DNA of 64,000 nt. Source: Dactylosporangium sucinum. Its GTDB lineage: Bacteria; Actinomycetota; Actinomycetes; Mycobacteriales; Micromonosporaceae. This document shows positions 26,640 through 34,609 of the stretch, one piece after another. The position numbers were made by a program, and so were the translations under genes. The DNA is taken from positions 111,484 through 175,483 of the forward strand of contig NZ_BMPI01000002.1 of NCBI RefSeq assembly GCF_014647515.1. The letters run 5' to 3'. The notes beneath the pieces are model-generated. The model worked only from the letters and a program-made list of their open reading frames with translations, was not told where the DNA came from and searched no databases. Each line of letters opens with the position of its first letter. Position 1 is the first letter of the stretch.

Positions 26640-27565
26640 GCGCGCCCTCCGGTTGGCAGCAGCGCATCGCCGGCGAGTGGGTGGGCCGCCCGAGCCTCTT
26701 CGACGCCGACGGCACGTGGCGCGGCTACGAGGACATCCGGCGCTCGTCGGTGTTCGAGGACGGCGTCACGACGTACTACATGGACGGCGGCCTGGACGGC
26801 GGCGGCCCGCTCGCCGGCCGGTTCCGGCTCGGGGCGCCGTTCGCGTTCGGCGTCGTCGACTCGGACGCGGACCGGATCTACACCGGGCCCGACTTCCACG
26901 GCTCCGGCCAGCCCTACGGCTCGTTCGTCGACGCCGCCTACTACGGCCCGGGCTGGCAGGTCGGGCTGAACACCTGGAACCAGGTCCTCGAGGACGGCGA
27001 CACGCAGGTGTACTCCTCGATGCTGTACCAGGGGCCGTCGGTGGTCGGCTGCTTCAACGGCGTGTACCACCGGGGTCTTGCCGACGATGCGCTCGCCGCG
27101 CACCTGGCAGCGGAGACGCGCAACGGCCCGGTGCCGTTCATCCTGCCGACCAAGCAGGCCGGCGCCTACCGCGGCGAGTGCTCGTTCTGGGGCGCCGACC
27201 AGCAGCTGGCCGGGCCGGTGGACGTCTCGATCGCGCTGACGCCGGTGGACCTGTTGCGCACCCGCCTGTCGGTGACCTGGTCGGGTGCGTCCGAACTGGC
27301 CTTCGAGGTGCAGTGGCGCCGGGACGGGTTCCGGTCGTTCTACGAGGGTCCGGGCGCGTGGGGCAACGCCGTCGCCTACGGGCGGGCGAACTACAACTCG
27401 CTGCACGTCGCCGGGTCCGCCGTGCGGCTGACCGGCCGCGAGTTCGTGATCGACGCGACGCCGGGCATGAGCGCGGGCTCGACGCTCGCCGTCGCCTACC
27501 GGGTCCACGCCGGGATGACGCTGTCCGGCGTCGTGCACGGCGTGCTGCGGTGGAGCCCGTCGTGA
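26636..27565 (+). CDS. Possible tandem calycin/lipocalin-like beta-barrel protein
   Basis: A 309-residue protein without signal peptide or membrane helix. It appears to contain two related halves: IAGEWVGRPSLFDADG (residues 9-24) recurs as AGAYRGECSFWGADQ (about 174-188), each followed by a run of beta strands. This is the layout of tandem calycin-like barrels such as DUF3598 proteins, found in phototrophs, but I cannot confirm the family. Such a barrel could bind a hydrophobic pigment or intermediate. It overlaps both neighbours by 4 bases, so its product is likely made in step with the reductases. Confidence 0.6.
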   Translation: MSAPSGWQQRIAGEWVGRPSLFDADGTWRGYEDIRRSSVFEDGVTTYYMDGGLDGGGPLAGRFRLGAPFAFGVVDSDADRIYTGPDFHGSGQPYGSFVDAAYYGPGWQVGLNTWNQVLEDGDTQVYSSMLYQGPSVVGCFNGVYHRGLADDALAAHLAAETRNGPVPFILPTKQAGAYRGECSFWGADQQLAGPVDVSIALTPVDLLRTRLSVTWSGASELAFEVQWRRDGFRSFYEGPGAWGNAVAYGRANYNSLHVAGSAVRLTGREFVIDATPGMSAGSTLAVAYRVHAGMTLSGVVHGVLRWSPS

Positions 27566-28314
27566 CCGTCGTCGTGGTCACCGGCGGCACCCGCGGCATC
27601 GGCGCGGGCCTCGTGCGGTCGTTCGCCGACCGCGGCTGCTCGGTCGTCTACTGTGGACGCTCGGCGGCGCCGGCCTCGGACGAGCGGCTGCTGGCCGTGC
27701 AGGCCGACGTGGTCGATCGCGCGGACGTCCGGCGGGTCTGGGACGAGGCGGTGGCCGCGTTCGGCCGCGTCGACATCTGGATCAACAACGCCGGCGTCAC
27801 CACCGCCCGGCGGCCGCTGTGGGACCTGCCGCCGGACCAGCTCGACACGGTCGTCGACGTCAACCTCCGCGGCCTCGCCCACGCGTGCGCCGTCGTCCTC
27901 GGCGCGATGCGCGCCCAGGGCCACGGCGCCCTGTGGAACATGGAGGGCTTCGGGTCCGGCAACCAGAAGGCGCCGGGCCTCGCCGGCTACGGCATGACGA
28001 AGCGCGCCGTCACGTACCTCACCGACGCCCTCGCGAAGGAGCTCGGCAAGGACTCCCCCGTGACGGTCGCGCACCTCTCCCCCGGCATGGTCGTCACCGA
28101 CCTGCTGTCGCACGACTACTCGCCCGACGAGCTGGCCCGGGTCAAGAAGGTCTTCAACATCCTGGCCGACACGGTCGAGACGGTCACGCCGTGGCTGGCC
28201 GAGCGGGTCCTCGCCGGCGTGCCCAACGGCGGCCGGGTCGCCTGGCTGACCACGCCGAAGGCGTTCGGCCGGTTCGCCACGGCGCCGTTTCGCAAGCGGG
28301 ACCTCTTCGCGTGA
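27562..28314 (+). CDS. SDR strongly like chlorophyll b reductase (NYC1/NOL)
   Basis: A 250-residue short-chain dehydrogenase. General SDR features: TGGTRGIG (7-14), NNAG (75-78), Tyr143 and Lys147 (YGMTK). Family-specific features match plant NYC1/NOL: NMEG plus GSG (126-133), SPGMVVTDLL (173-182), then VKKVFNILADTVETVTPWL (194-212) and WLT near 228; the plant proteins read NMDGAGSG, SPGMVLTDLL, FNI and ETV in the same order. NYC1/NOL reduces the formyl group of chlorophyll(ide) b. GTG 27562 overlaps the previous stop. This is the most specific pointer to chlorophyll chemistry in the operon. Confidence 0.82.
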   Translation: MTVVVVTGGTRGIGAGLVRSFADRGCSVVYCGRSAAPASDERLLAVQADVVDRADVRRVWDEAVAAFGRVDIWINNAGVTTARRPLWDLPPDQLDTVVDVNLRGLAHACAVVLGAMRAQGHGALWNMEGFGSGNQKAPGLAGYGMTKRAVTYLTDALAKELGKDSPVTVAHLSPGMVVTDLLSHDYSPDELARVKKVFNILADTVETVTPWLAERVLAGVPNGGRVAWLTTPKAFGRFATAPFRKRDLFA

Positions 28315-28943
28315 CGCACGACTACCCCGTCGCGCTCGCGGTCGAGGACTTCGTCCCGACGTTCCTGGCCCTGGCCGGCTTCTGGCTGCTCGCCGGCCTC
28401 GGGCCGGGGTTGTGGCCGGGCCGGGCCGGCGCCGTGCTCATCGGCGCCGGCGGCGTCGCGAAGTCGGTGTGGAAGCTGCTCGTCGCCGGCTTCGACGTCG
28501 GCCTGCCGTGGCTGGAGGCGGCGCTGTTCCCGCTCATGGCGGCGGGCGCCGCGCTGCTCGTGTGGGCCCTGGCCGGCGCGCTGCGCGGCGGCCGGCCGGT
28601 GCCCTGGTGGCCGTTCGCGCTCGCCTACGTCGCTGCGGTCGCCGGCGGCCTGGCCGTGGGCGGCCTGCGGCCGATGTTCTTCCTGGCCACCACCGGCGTC
28701 ACCGCGATCAGCGCGCTCGGCGCGATCCTGGCCGGGCGGCGCCGCGCCTGGGGCGCGATCGCGCTGTTCGCCGTCAGCTTCGCCCTCGTGACGGCGCTGG
28801 TGCCGCTGCGCAACCACCCCGAGCACGAGACGCTCACCGTCCAGTGGATCGAGCAGTCGACGAACACCGCCGCGCAGCTGGCGCTGGTGGTCGCGGCCTG
28901 GCTGACGGTCCGCTCGTATCGCCCTCCCAAGGAGCCCCGATGA
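28311..28943 (+). CDS. Multi-pass membrane protein in the chlorophyll-type operon
   Basis: A 210-residue protein with about six or seven hydrophobic helices and short loops, including LALAGFWLLAGLGPGLWPG, LVWALAGAL and WPFALAYVAAVAGGLAVGG. I do not recognise the family. GTG 28311 overlaps the SDR stop and ATG of the next gene overlaps its own stop, so it is an integral member of the operon. A transport, membrane-anchoring or quinone-linked role is possible but not shown. Confidence 0.75.
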   Translation: MTHDYPVALAVEDFVPTFLALAGFWLLAGLGPGLWPGRAGAVLIGAGGVAKSVWKLLVAGFDVGLPWLEAALFPLMAAGAALLVWALAGALRGGRPVPWWPFALAYVAAVAGGLAVGGLRPMFFLATTGVTAISALGAILAGRRRAWGAIALFAVSFALVTALVPLRNHPEHETLTVQWIEQSTNTAAQLALVVAAWLTVRSYRPPKEPR

Positions 28944-29683
28944 CCGACGCCCTCGGCTGGCGGCGCAAGTTCGGCGTGATCGCGCCGTCCACCAACACCA
29001 TCGTCGAGCCGGACTTCGCCGCCCTCGCGGTGCCCGGCGTGACCTCCCACTTCTCCCGCATCCACATCCGCAACCAGGACCTGTCCAGCGACGAGCACTT
29101 CGAGGGCCTGCTCACCCAGATCCGCGAGGAGATCGGCTTCGCCTGCGAGCGGGTGCTCACCTGCGAGCCCGACGCCATGGTGATGGGCATGTCCGCCGAG
29201 ACGTTCTGGGGCGGCGTCGAGGGCAACCGGCAGTTCGTCGCCCAGATCAACGGCATCACCGGCCTGTCGGTGGCGACCGGCGCCGAGGCGTGCGAGCGGG
29301 CCCTCAACCTGTTCGGCGCCAGGCGCATCGGCGTCGTCACCCCGTACCAGCCGGTCGGCGACCAGAACGTGGTCCGCTTCTTCTCCGAGATCGGCTTCGA
29401 GGTGGTGAGGATCAAGGGCCTGAAGTGCCCGACGGCCGTCTCGATCGCCCACGTCACCGAGGACGAGCTGCGCGACGCGCTGCTCGAGGTGAACGGCCCG
29501 GACGTCGACGCCCTGGTCCAGTGCGGCACGAACCTCTCCATGGTCCGCCTGGCCGACGAGGCCGAACGCTGGCTCGGCAAGCCGGTCATCGCCATCAACG
29601 CGGCGACGTGGTGGATGGCGATGCGCTCGAACGGCATCGAGGACAAGGTGTACGGCGCCGGCCGGCTGCTCCGGGACCACTGA
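28940..29683 (+). CDS. Arylmalonate decarboxylase/maleate isomerase family protein
   Basis: A 247-residue member of the Asp/Glu racemase-like superfamily. Opening GVIAPSTNTIVEPDF is typical. The first catalytic position reads MGMSAETFW (Gly83, no Cys), while the second Cys is present (Cys195 in VQCGTNLS). Maleate isomerases and racemases use two Cys; arylmalonate decarboxylase has Gly and one Cys, as here. It may therefore decarboxylate a malonate-type intermediate rather than isomerise maleate. It ends the operon; its TGA overlaps a small frame. The acid intermediates implied fit fragments from ring breakdown (inference). Confidence 0.8.
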   Translation: MTDALGWRRKFGVIAPSTNTIVEPDFAALAVPGVTSHFSRIHIRNQDLSSDEHFEGLLTQIREEIGFACERVLTCEPDAMVMGMSAETFWGGVEGNRQFVAQINGITGLSVATGAEACERALNLFGARRIGVVTPYQPVGDQNVVRFFSEIGFEVVRIKGLKCPTAVSIAHVTEDELRDALLEVNGPDVDALVQCGTNLSMVRLADEAERWLGKPVIAINAATWWMAMRSNGIEDKVYGAGRLLRDH

Positions 29684-29796
29684 TGGTCACCGCGCTGTAC
29701 GGTGCGTTCGCCGCGGCGCTCCGGCCGGCCGCCGGGTTCGCGGCCCGCGCCCGCTCGTGGCCGGTGGCGCGGGTCTGCCTGGCCGTGGTGAGGTAA
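29683..29796 (+). CDS. Possible small protein (37 residues), doubtful
   Basis: A 37-codon frame whose ATG overlaps the preceding TGA (TGATG), encoding a hydrophobic-basic peptide rich in Ala, Arg and Val. The coupling is suggestive, but there is no recognisable domain and the frame may be chance or a remnant. Confidence 0.25.
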   Translation: MVTALYGAFAAALRPAAGFAARARSWPVARVCLAVVR

Positions 29797-29887
29797 CGGG
29801 TGAACGCGGCCGCGCCGCGATGGGAGATTCGGCCGAGGCGTCCGCAACGGCCCGGCCCGGGACACGGGCCGAACCTACGCTGATGCC

Positions 29888-30457
29888 GTGTCCGTCGAAG
29901 TGCCACGGGTCAACAGGGCGACCAGCCTCACCGCCGCGGGCGACGATGCCCGCACGCCCGTGTTCGTCGACACCACCGGCCGTCGTCGACGGCGGATCCG
30001 GCTGCTCGGCAACATGGTGGGTGCGGCGGCGCTGACCTATGCGGTGCTGGTGCCGGCCGCCGTGCTGCTCGTCGGCGGCCCGCTGCAGCCCGACCGGCTG
30101 CTGCCGCCGGAGCCGGCGAGCTCGGCGTCCGCGGTGCCGGGGACGACGCCGGGCGCGTCCGCGGCCAGCCGGCCGGCCGGGACCGGCAAGCGGACCACCG
30201 GCGCCCGGCAGCCCGGCGGCAGTCCGCTGCCCGCCGCTTCCCCCACCGTCTCCCGCAGCCCCGCGGTCACCGCGCGGCCGACCGTGCCGGCGAGCTCGAC
30301 GCCGTCGCGCTCACCCGAGGCGAGCCGCACGCCGCGGCCCAGCATCACACCCAGCAGCACACCGAGCCCCGCCCCGAGCACCGCTCCGAGCGCCACTCCG
30401 AGCGCTTCGCCGAGCACGCTGCCGGGCACCGTGGTCGTCGTCGCGAGCTGGGCGTGA
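29888..30457 (+). CDS. Single-pass membrane protein with Ser/Thr/Pro-rich tail
   Basis: A 189-residue protein: about 35 cytosolic residues with an RRRRR cluster, one helix (about 42-62, MVGAAALTYAVLVPAAVLLVG), then a long external tail of Ser, Thr, Pro and Ala repeats (SPSTAP-type) ending VVVVASWA. It is a likely cell-envelope spacer or stalk. Its TGA overlaps the GTG of the polysaccharide synthase fusion, so the two are made together and may act together in envelope glycan synthesis (inference). Confidence 0.75.
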   Translation: MSVEVPRVNRATSLTAAGDDARTPVFVDTTGRRRRRIRLLGNMVGAAALTYAVLVPAAVLLVGGPLQPDRLLPPEPASSASAVPGTTPGASAASRPAGTGKRTTGARQPGGSPLPAASPTVSRSPAVTARPTVPASSTPSRSPEASRTPRPSITPSSTPSPAPSTAPSATPSASPSTLPGTVVVVASWA

Positions 30458-32664
30458 CCGGATCGCGGAAGCGCCGGTCGTTCAACCGGCTGGTCCTGGG
30501 CGTGGTCGTGCTCGTCGTGCTCGTCGGCGCGCTGCTCGTCGACGCCTACGCCAGCGCCGCGTTCCACCCCGACCACACCGCCGGCGTGGGCCGGCGGTCC
30601 ACCGTGCCGGACACGGTGACCAACGGCGGCCCGGTCGTCGACACGCGCAACGGCCTGGTCCGCACGTACCGGATGCCGGTCAAGACCATCGCGCTCACCT
30701 TCGACGACGGACCGGATCCCTGGTGGACACCACGCGTCATGGAGGTGCTGCGCCGCTATCGCGTCCACGCCACGTTCTTCGTGGTCGGCACGCGGGTGGC
30801 CCAGCACCCGGGCGTCGTCGGCGAACTGGCCCGCGACGGCCACGAGATCGGTGTCCACTCGTTCACCCACCCGCACCTCGATCGCCTGCCGCAGTGGCGC
30901 CGGAAACTGGAGTACTCGCAGGCCCAGCTCGCCGTCGTCCACGCCACCGGCCGGAAGTCGGCGTTGCTGCGGCTGCCGTACACGTCCGGCCCCGGTGCGA
31001 TCGACGACGCCAGGTGGGGCCTGATCCACGAGGCGGGTGAGCTCGGGTACCTCACCGTCCTGGCCGACACCGACAGCCAGGACTGGCGCGGCGCCGGTGC
31101 CGACGCGATCGTCCGCGCCGCGACCCCGCAGGGCGACTGGGGCTCGATCGTGGTCATGCACGACGCCGGCGGCGACCGGGCCCAGACCTTGGCCGCGCTC
31201 GACAGGTTCATCCCGCTGATGCGCTCGCGCGGGTACACCTTCACGACCGTCTCCGAGGGCCTGACCAGGGCGTTCGCCGGGCAGTCGGTCGTCGTCGACG
31301 CGCCGGCGACCCTCGTCGACCAGCGCCGCTCCCTGGCGCTGGTCACCGCCGTGTCCCTGGCCGGCTGGGTGGTGGCCGCGATCAGCGTCCTCCTGCTCGT
31401 CGTCGGGGCGCTGACGGTCGCCCGCACCGTGGCGCTGTTCCTCCTCGCCGGCCGGCACGCGAGACGGCGACGGGCCCGGGACTGGCGGTGGGGACCGCCG
31501 GTCGAGCTGCCAGTGTCGGTCATCGTGCCGGCCTACAACGAGAAGGAGGGCATCGAGGCGGCCGTGCGCTCGCTGGCCGGGGGCGACCACCCCGGCGGGA
31601 TCGAGGTCGTGGTGGTCGACGACGGGTCGACCGACGGCACCGCGGCGCTGGTCGAGGCGCTCGGCCTGCCGAACGTCCGGGTCGCGCGGATCCCCAACGG
31701 CGGCAAGCCCAACGCGCTCAACGTCGGCGTCGACCTGTCCAGCCACGACATCGTCGTGATGGTGGACGGCGACACGGTCTTCGAGCCCGGCGCGGTGCGG
31801 CACCTGGTGCAGCCGTTCGCCGATCCCTCCGTCGGCGCCGTGGCCGGCAACGTGAAGGTCGGCAACCGGCGCTCGGTCGTGGCCCGGTGGCAGCACATCG
31901 AGTACGTGATCGGGTTCAATCTGGACCGGCGCCTCTACGACGTCCTGCGGTGCATGCCGACGATCCCGGGGGCGATCGGCGCGTTCCGCCGGGAGGCGCT
32001 GCTGACGATCGGCGGGATCAGCCACGACACGCTGGCCGAGGACACCGACGCGACGATGGCGGTGTGCCGCGCCGGGTGGCGGGTGGTCTACGAGGAGCGG
32101 GCGCGGGCGTGGACGGAGGTGCCGAGCACCCTGCGGCAGTTGTGGTTGCAGCGGTACCGCTGGAGCTACGGCACGATGCAGGCGATGTGGAAGCACCGCC
32201 GGTCCCTGGTGGACCGCGGCCCGTCGGGCCGCTTCGGCCGGCTGGGGCTGCCGTTCATCGCGCTGTTCGGCATCGCGCTGCCGCTGCTCGCCCCGGTCGT
32301 CGACCTCCTGTTCGTCTACGGGCTGTTCCAGCCGAGCCGGCTGGTCACCACCGGCCTGTGGCTGGCGATGCTCGCGATGCAGTTCCTCACCGCGGTCGTC
32401 GCCTTCCGGCTGGACCGGGAGCGGCTGCGCCCGCTGTGGGTGCTGCCGTTGCAGCAGTTCGTGTACCGGCAGCTGACGTACCTCGTCCTCATCCAGTCGT
32501 TCGGCACCGCGCTGACGGGGGCCCGGCTGCGCTGGCACAAGCTGCACCGGGCCGGTTCCGCCGGCACCGGTATGACGGGTGCCGCCACCGGTGCCGGCGG
32601 GGTGCGGTCGGCGCCGGGTCGTCACCGCGGCGGCGTCGCGGTGGTGACCCGCCGAGCGTCGTGA
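30454..32664 (+). CDS. Polysaccharide deacetylase-glycosyltransferase family 2 fusion
   Basis: A 736-residue membrane enzyme. An N-terminal helix (about 11-31) precedes a NodB deacetylase domain (about 75-280) with TFDDGPD (82-88) and HSFTHPH (135-141), the metal-site motifs. A helix pair (about 300-335) leads to a processive GT2 synthase domain with VIVPAYNE, VVVDDGSTDG, MVDGDT, EDTDA and QRYRW, followed by three or four C-terminal helices. The synthase resembles PgaC/IcaA or hyaluronan/chitin synthases; the deacetylase would face outside. It probably makes and partly deacetylates an amino-sugar polymer. Converges with the sortase-substrate operon 18 bp later. Confidence 0.9.
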   Translation: MTGSRKRRSFNRLVLGVVVLVVLVGALLVDAYASAAFHPDHTAGVGRRSTVPDTVTNGGPVVDTRNGLVRTYRMPVKTIALTFDDGPDPWWTPRVMEVLRRYRVHATFFVVGTRVAQHPGVVGELARDGHEIGVHSFTHPHLDRLPQWRRKLEYSQAQLAVVHATGRKSALLRLPYTSGPGAIDDARWGLIHEAGELGYLTVLADTDSQDWRGAGADAIVRAATPQGDWGSIVVMHDAGGDRAQTLAALDRFIPLMRSRGYTFTTVSEGLTRAFAGQSVVVDAPATLVDQRRSLALVTAVSLAGWVVAAISVLLLVVGALTVARTVALFLLAGRHARRRRARDWRWGPPVELPVSVIVPAYNEKEGIEAAVRSLAGGDHPGGIEVVVVDDGSTDGTAALVEALGLPNVRVARIPNGGKPNALNVGVDLSSHDIVVMVDGDTVFEPGAVRHLVQPFADPSVGAVAGNVKVGNRRSVVARWQHIEYVIGFNLDRRLYDVLRCMPTIPGAIGAFRREALLTIGGISHDTLAEDTDATMAVCRAGWRVVYEERARAWTEVPSTLRQLWLQRYRWSYGTMQAMWKHRRSLVDRGPSGRFGRLGLPFIALFGIALPLLAPVVDLLFVYGLFQPSRLVTTGLWLAMLAMQFLTAVVAFRLDRERLRPLWVLPLQQFVYRQLTYLVLIQSFGTALTGARLRWHKLHRAGSAGTGMTGAATGAGGVRSAPGRHRGGVAVVTRRAS

Positions 32665-32681
32665 TCGGCCGCCGCCGCGGT

Positions 32682-34001
32682 CTACGAGGCGCCGATGCGG
32701 CGGCGGGCCGCCGGGAACACCAGCACGGTCCCCGCGCCGACCAGGAGCAGCGCCGAGCCCCACAGGATCAGCAGCGGCAGGCCGCCGTCGCCGCCCGTCT
32801 TCGGCAGCGTCGGCGCCGGCTGGCCGGGCGGGGCCTGCGACGAGCGCACGGTGAACCTGGCGACGATCGTCGTGTCCTTCGGGCTCTCCACCGGGTCGGT
32901 GCCGCCGTTGCACTCGGTGTCGACCTGCGGGTGGTCGAACACGATGTCCGCCACCGTCAGCGTCACCAGCCCCGGGGTCGTCGCCGTGAACTGGCCGGTC
33001 AGCGTCGCGCCGGGGACGCTGGCCTGCGGGTCGACCGCGCCGTACGCGGGGCCGGCCAGCGCGAGGTTCCCGGTCTGGGCACCGCCGATCTTGACCTTTG
33101 CCGTCGGCTTGAGGTCGCCGGCGGCGATGGGGGCCGGGCCGTTCTTGCCGCCGTTGTCGAACGTGTACGTCACCGTGACCGTCGCGCCGTAGCCGGGGTT
33201 GGCGGGCGACATAGTCAGCGTGTGGGTCGCCGTCCAGTCGCGGATCGTCGACAGCGTCTTGCACCGCATCGTGACCTGTTTCGGTCCGAAGTTCTCCGGC
33301 GGGGTCTCGACCTCCGTCGAGGACGACGACGCCGAGGGCGACGGTGAGGGCGACGCGGATGACGGTGAGGGCGACGGGGACGGGGACGGAGAAGGCGACA
33401 GCGACGGGGACGGCGTGCCGGGCGTCGTGACCTGGAGCGTCTCGACGATCGGGGTGTCCGCCGGGGACGCCTTGTGGTCGCGGTCGCCGCCGGCCGAGCA
33501 GTACGTCGTCGCGGTCGTGTTGGCGAAGACCACCTGCCGGACGGTCAGCGTCACCGTGCCCGCGGCCGTCGGGGTGAACGTGCCTACCGCGGTGATCGGG
33601 CCGAGCGGTGCCTCCGCCGCGCGGTCGGCAGCCGGGTAGTTCGCCAGCTTGAGGGCGACCGTGCCCTCCTGGGCTCCGCTCAGCGCGACGACGACCCGGA
33701 CGGGAACGGTGCCCGGGCCGAGGGGCACCGGGCCGTTCAGGGGACCCGCGGCGGCGGTGAAGGTCACCGACGCGCTGCCCGCCGACGCGGTCGCGGTGAG
33801 CGTGAACGTGTCGTTCCAGGTGGTCGGGGACTGGCCGGCGCCGGTGTCGCCGAAATAGAGCCGACAGCCCAGCGCGGCGTCGACCGGCGCCGCGGCGAGC
33901 GCCGGCGAGGCCGCCGTGGGCGAGACGAGGACCGGCACGGCGACGCCGAGCACGCCGAGCGCGGCGGCCGTGGCGAGCGCGCGGCGGCGCGCGGCGCTCA
34001 T
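32682..34001 (-). CDS. LPXTG-anchored surface protein with two related domains
   Basis: A 439-residue exported protein: signal peptide (1-37), a first domain (about 42-190) starting LGCRLYFGDTGAGQSPTTW and ending GDRDHKASPADTPIVE, a Ser/Pro linker (SPSPSP), a second related domain (about 245-385), and the sortase motif LPKTG (399-403) with a final helix and RRR. Its first domain is closely similar to the N-terminal domain of the protein at 41713-43365. ATG 34001 overlaps the stop of the preceding gene. It is the last gene of the import operon and would be displayed on the cell wall. Confidence 0.85.
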   Translation of the reverse strand: MSAARRRALATAAALGVLGVAVPVLVSPTAASPALAAAPVDAALGCRLYFGDTGAGQSPTTWNDTFTLTATASAGSASVTFTAAAGPLNGPVPLGPGTVPVRVVVALSGAQEGTVALKLANYPAADRAAEAPLGPITAVGTFTPTAAGTVTLTVRQVVFANTTATTYCSAGGDRDHKASPADTPIVETLQVTTPGTPSPSLSPSPSPSPSPSPSSASPSPSPSASSSSTEVETPPENFGPKQVTMRCKTLSTIRDWTATHTLTMSPANPGYGATVTVTYTFDNGGKNGPAPIAAGDLKPTAKVKIGGAQTGNLALAGPAYGAVDPQASVPGATLTGQFTATTPGLVTLTVADIVFDHPQVDTECNGGTDPVESPKDTTIVARFTVRSSQAPPGQPAPTLPKTGGDGGLPLLILWGSALLLVGAGTVLVFPAARRRIGAS

Positions 34002-34609
34002 CCGGCCACCGCCCGGGCGCGGCGCCGGCGGGCCGGGAGGACGACCAGCAGGCCGATGCCCAGGAACAGCAGGGCGGTGCCGGCCAGGACGACCACCACC
34101 GGCTCGTCGCCGGGGCCGGTCTTCGGCAGCGCCGTCGCCTCCGCCGTGGCGGCCGGGGCGGCGGAAGTCGGCGCGGCCGCGGCCCCGAAGGACAGCTTGA
34201 CGGCGACCTTGTTCTTCTCGACCTCGTCGCCGTTGTTCCCCGAGGGCAGGATCTGGGCGGCGACGACGCACGTGCGCTGGGTGCAGTCGAAGCTGCCGAA
34301 CTTCTGGGCCAGCTTGATCGTGACCGTCGGCAGCTTGCCCGACGCGTCGGCGTTCACGAACTGCGCGCCGCCGGCGAGGTTGCAGTCGGTCGGGCCCTTC
34401 ATGTTCTCGATGCACTGCCCGACGGCGATCTGCTTGAGGCTGGGCGTGAAGCCGCTGCCGTTCACGGTCACCGACGTCCCGTCGGCCAGTCCGGTGGTCT
34501 TGCTGACGCTGAGTGTGGGCGCGGCCCAGGCGGGCGACGCGCCGAGCGGCACGACGGTGCCGAGCGCGGCGACCGACAGTACGGCCAAGAGGGCGAGCCG
34601 GTGTCTCAT
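33998..34609 (-). CDS. LPXTG-anchored neocarzinostatin-like protein
   Basis: A 203-residue exported protein: signal peptide (1-30, ending AWAA), a neocarzinostatin-family beta sandwich (31-143, starting PTLSVSKTTGLADGTSVTV), then an Ala/Pro linker, LPKTG (161-165), a helix and an Arg-rich end. The four Cys (66, 76, 109, 114) fit the two disulfides of the family. Neocarzinostatin-type apoproteins bind hydrophobic aromatic ligands in a cleft. Wall anchoring here suggests capture of a ligand at the surface rather than antibiotic carriage (inference). Start overlaps the stop of the ABC fusion gene. Confidence 0.85.
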   Translation of the reverse strand: MRHRLALLAVLSVAALGTVVPLGASPAWAAPTLSVSKTTGLADGTSVTVNGSGFTPSLKQIAVGQCIENMKGPTDCNLAGGAQFVNADASGKLPTVTIKLAQKFGSFDCTQRTCVVAAQILPSGNNGDEVEKNKVAVKLSFGAAAAPTSAAPAATAEATALPKTGPGDEPVVVVLAGTALLFLGIGLLVVLPARRRRARAVAG

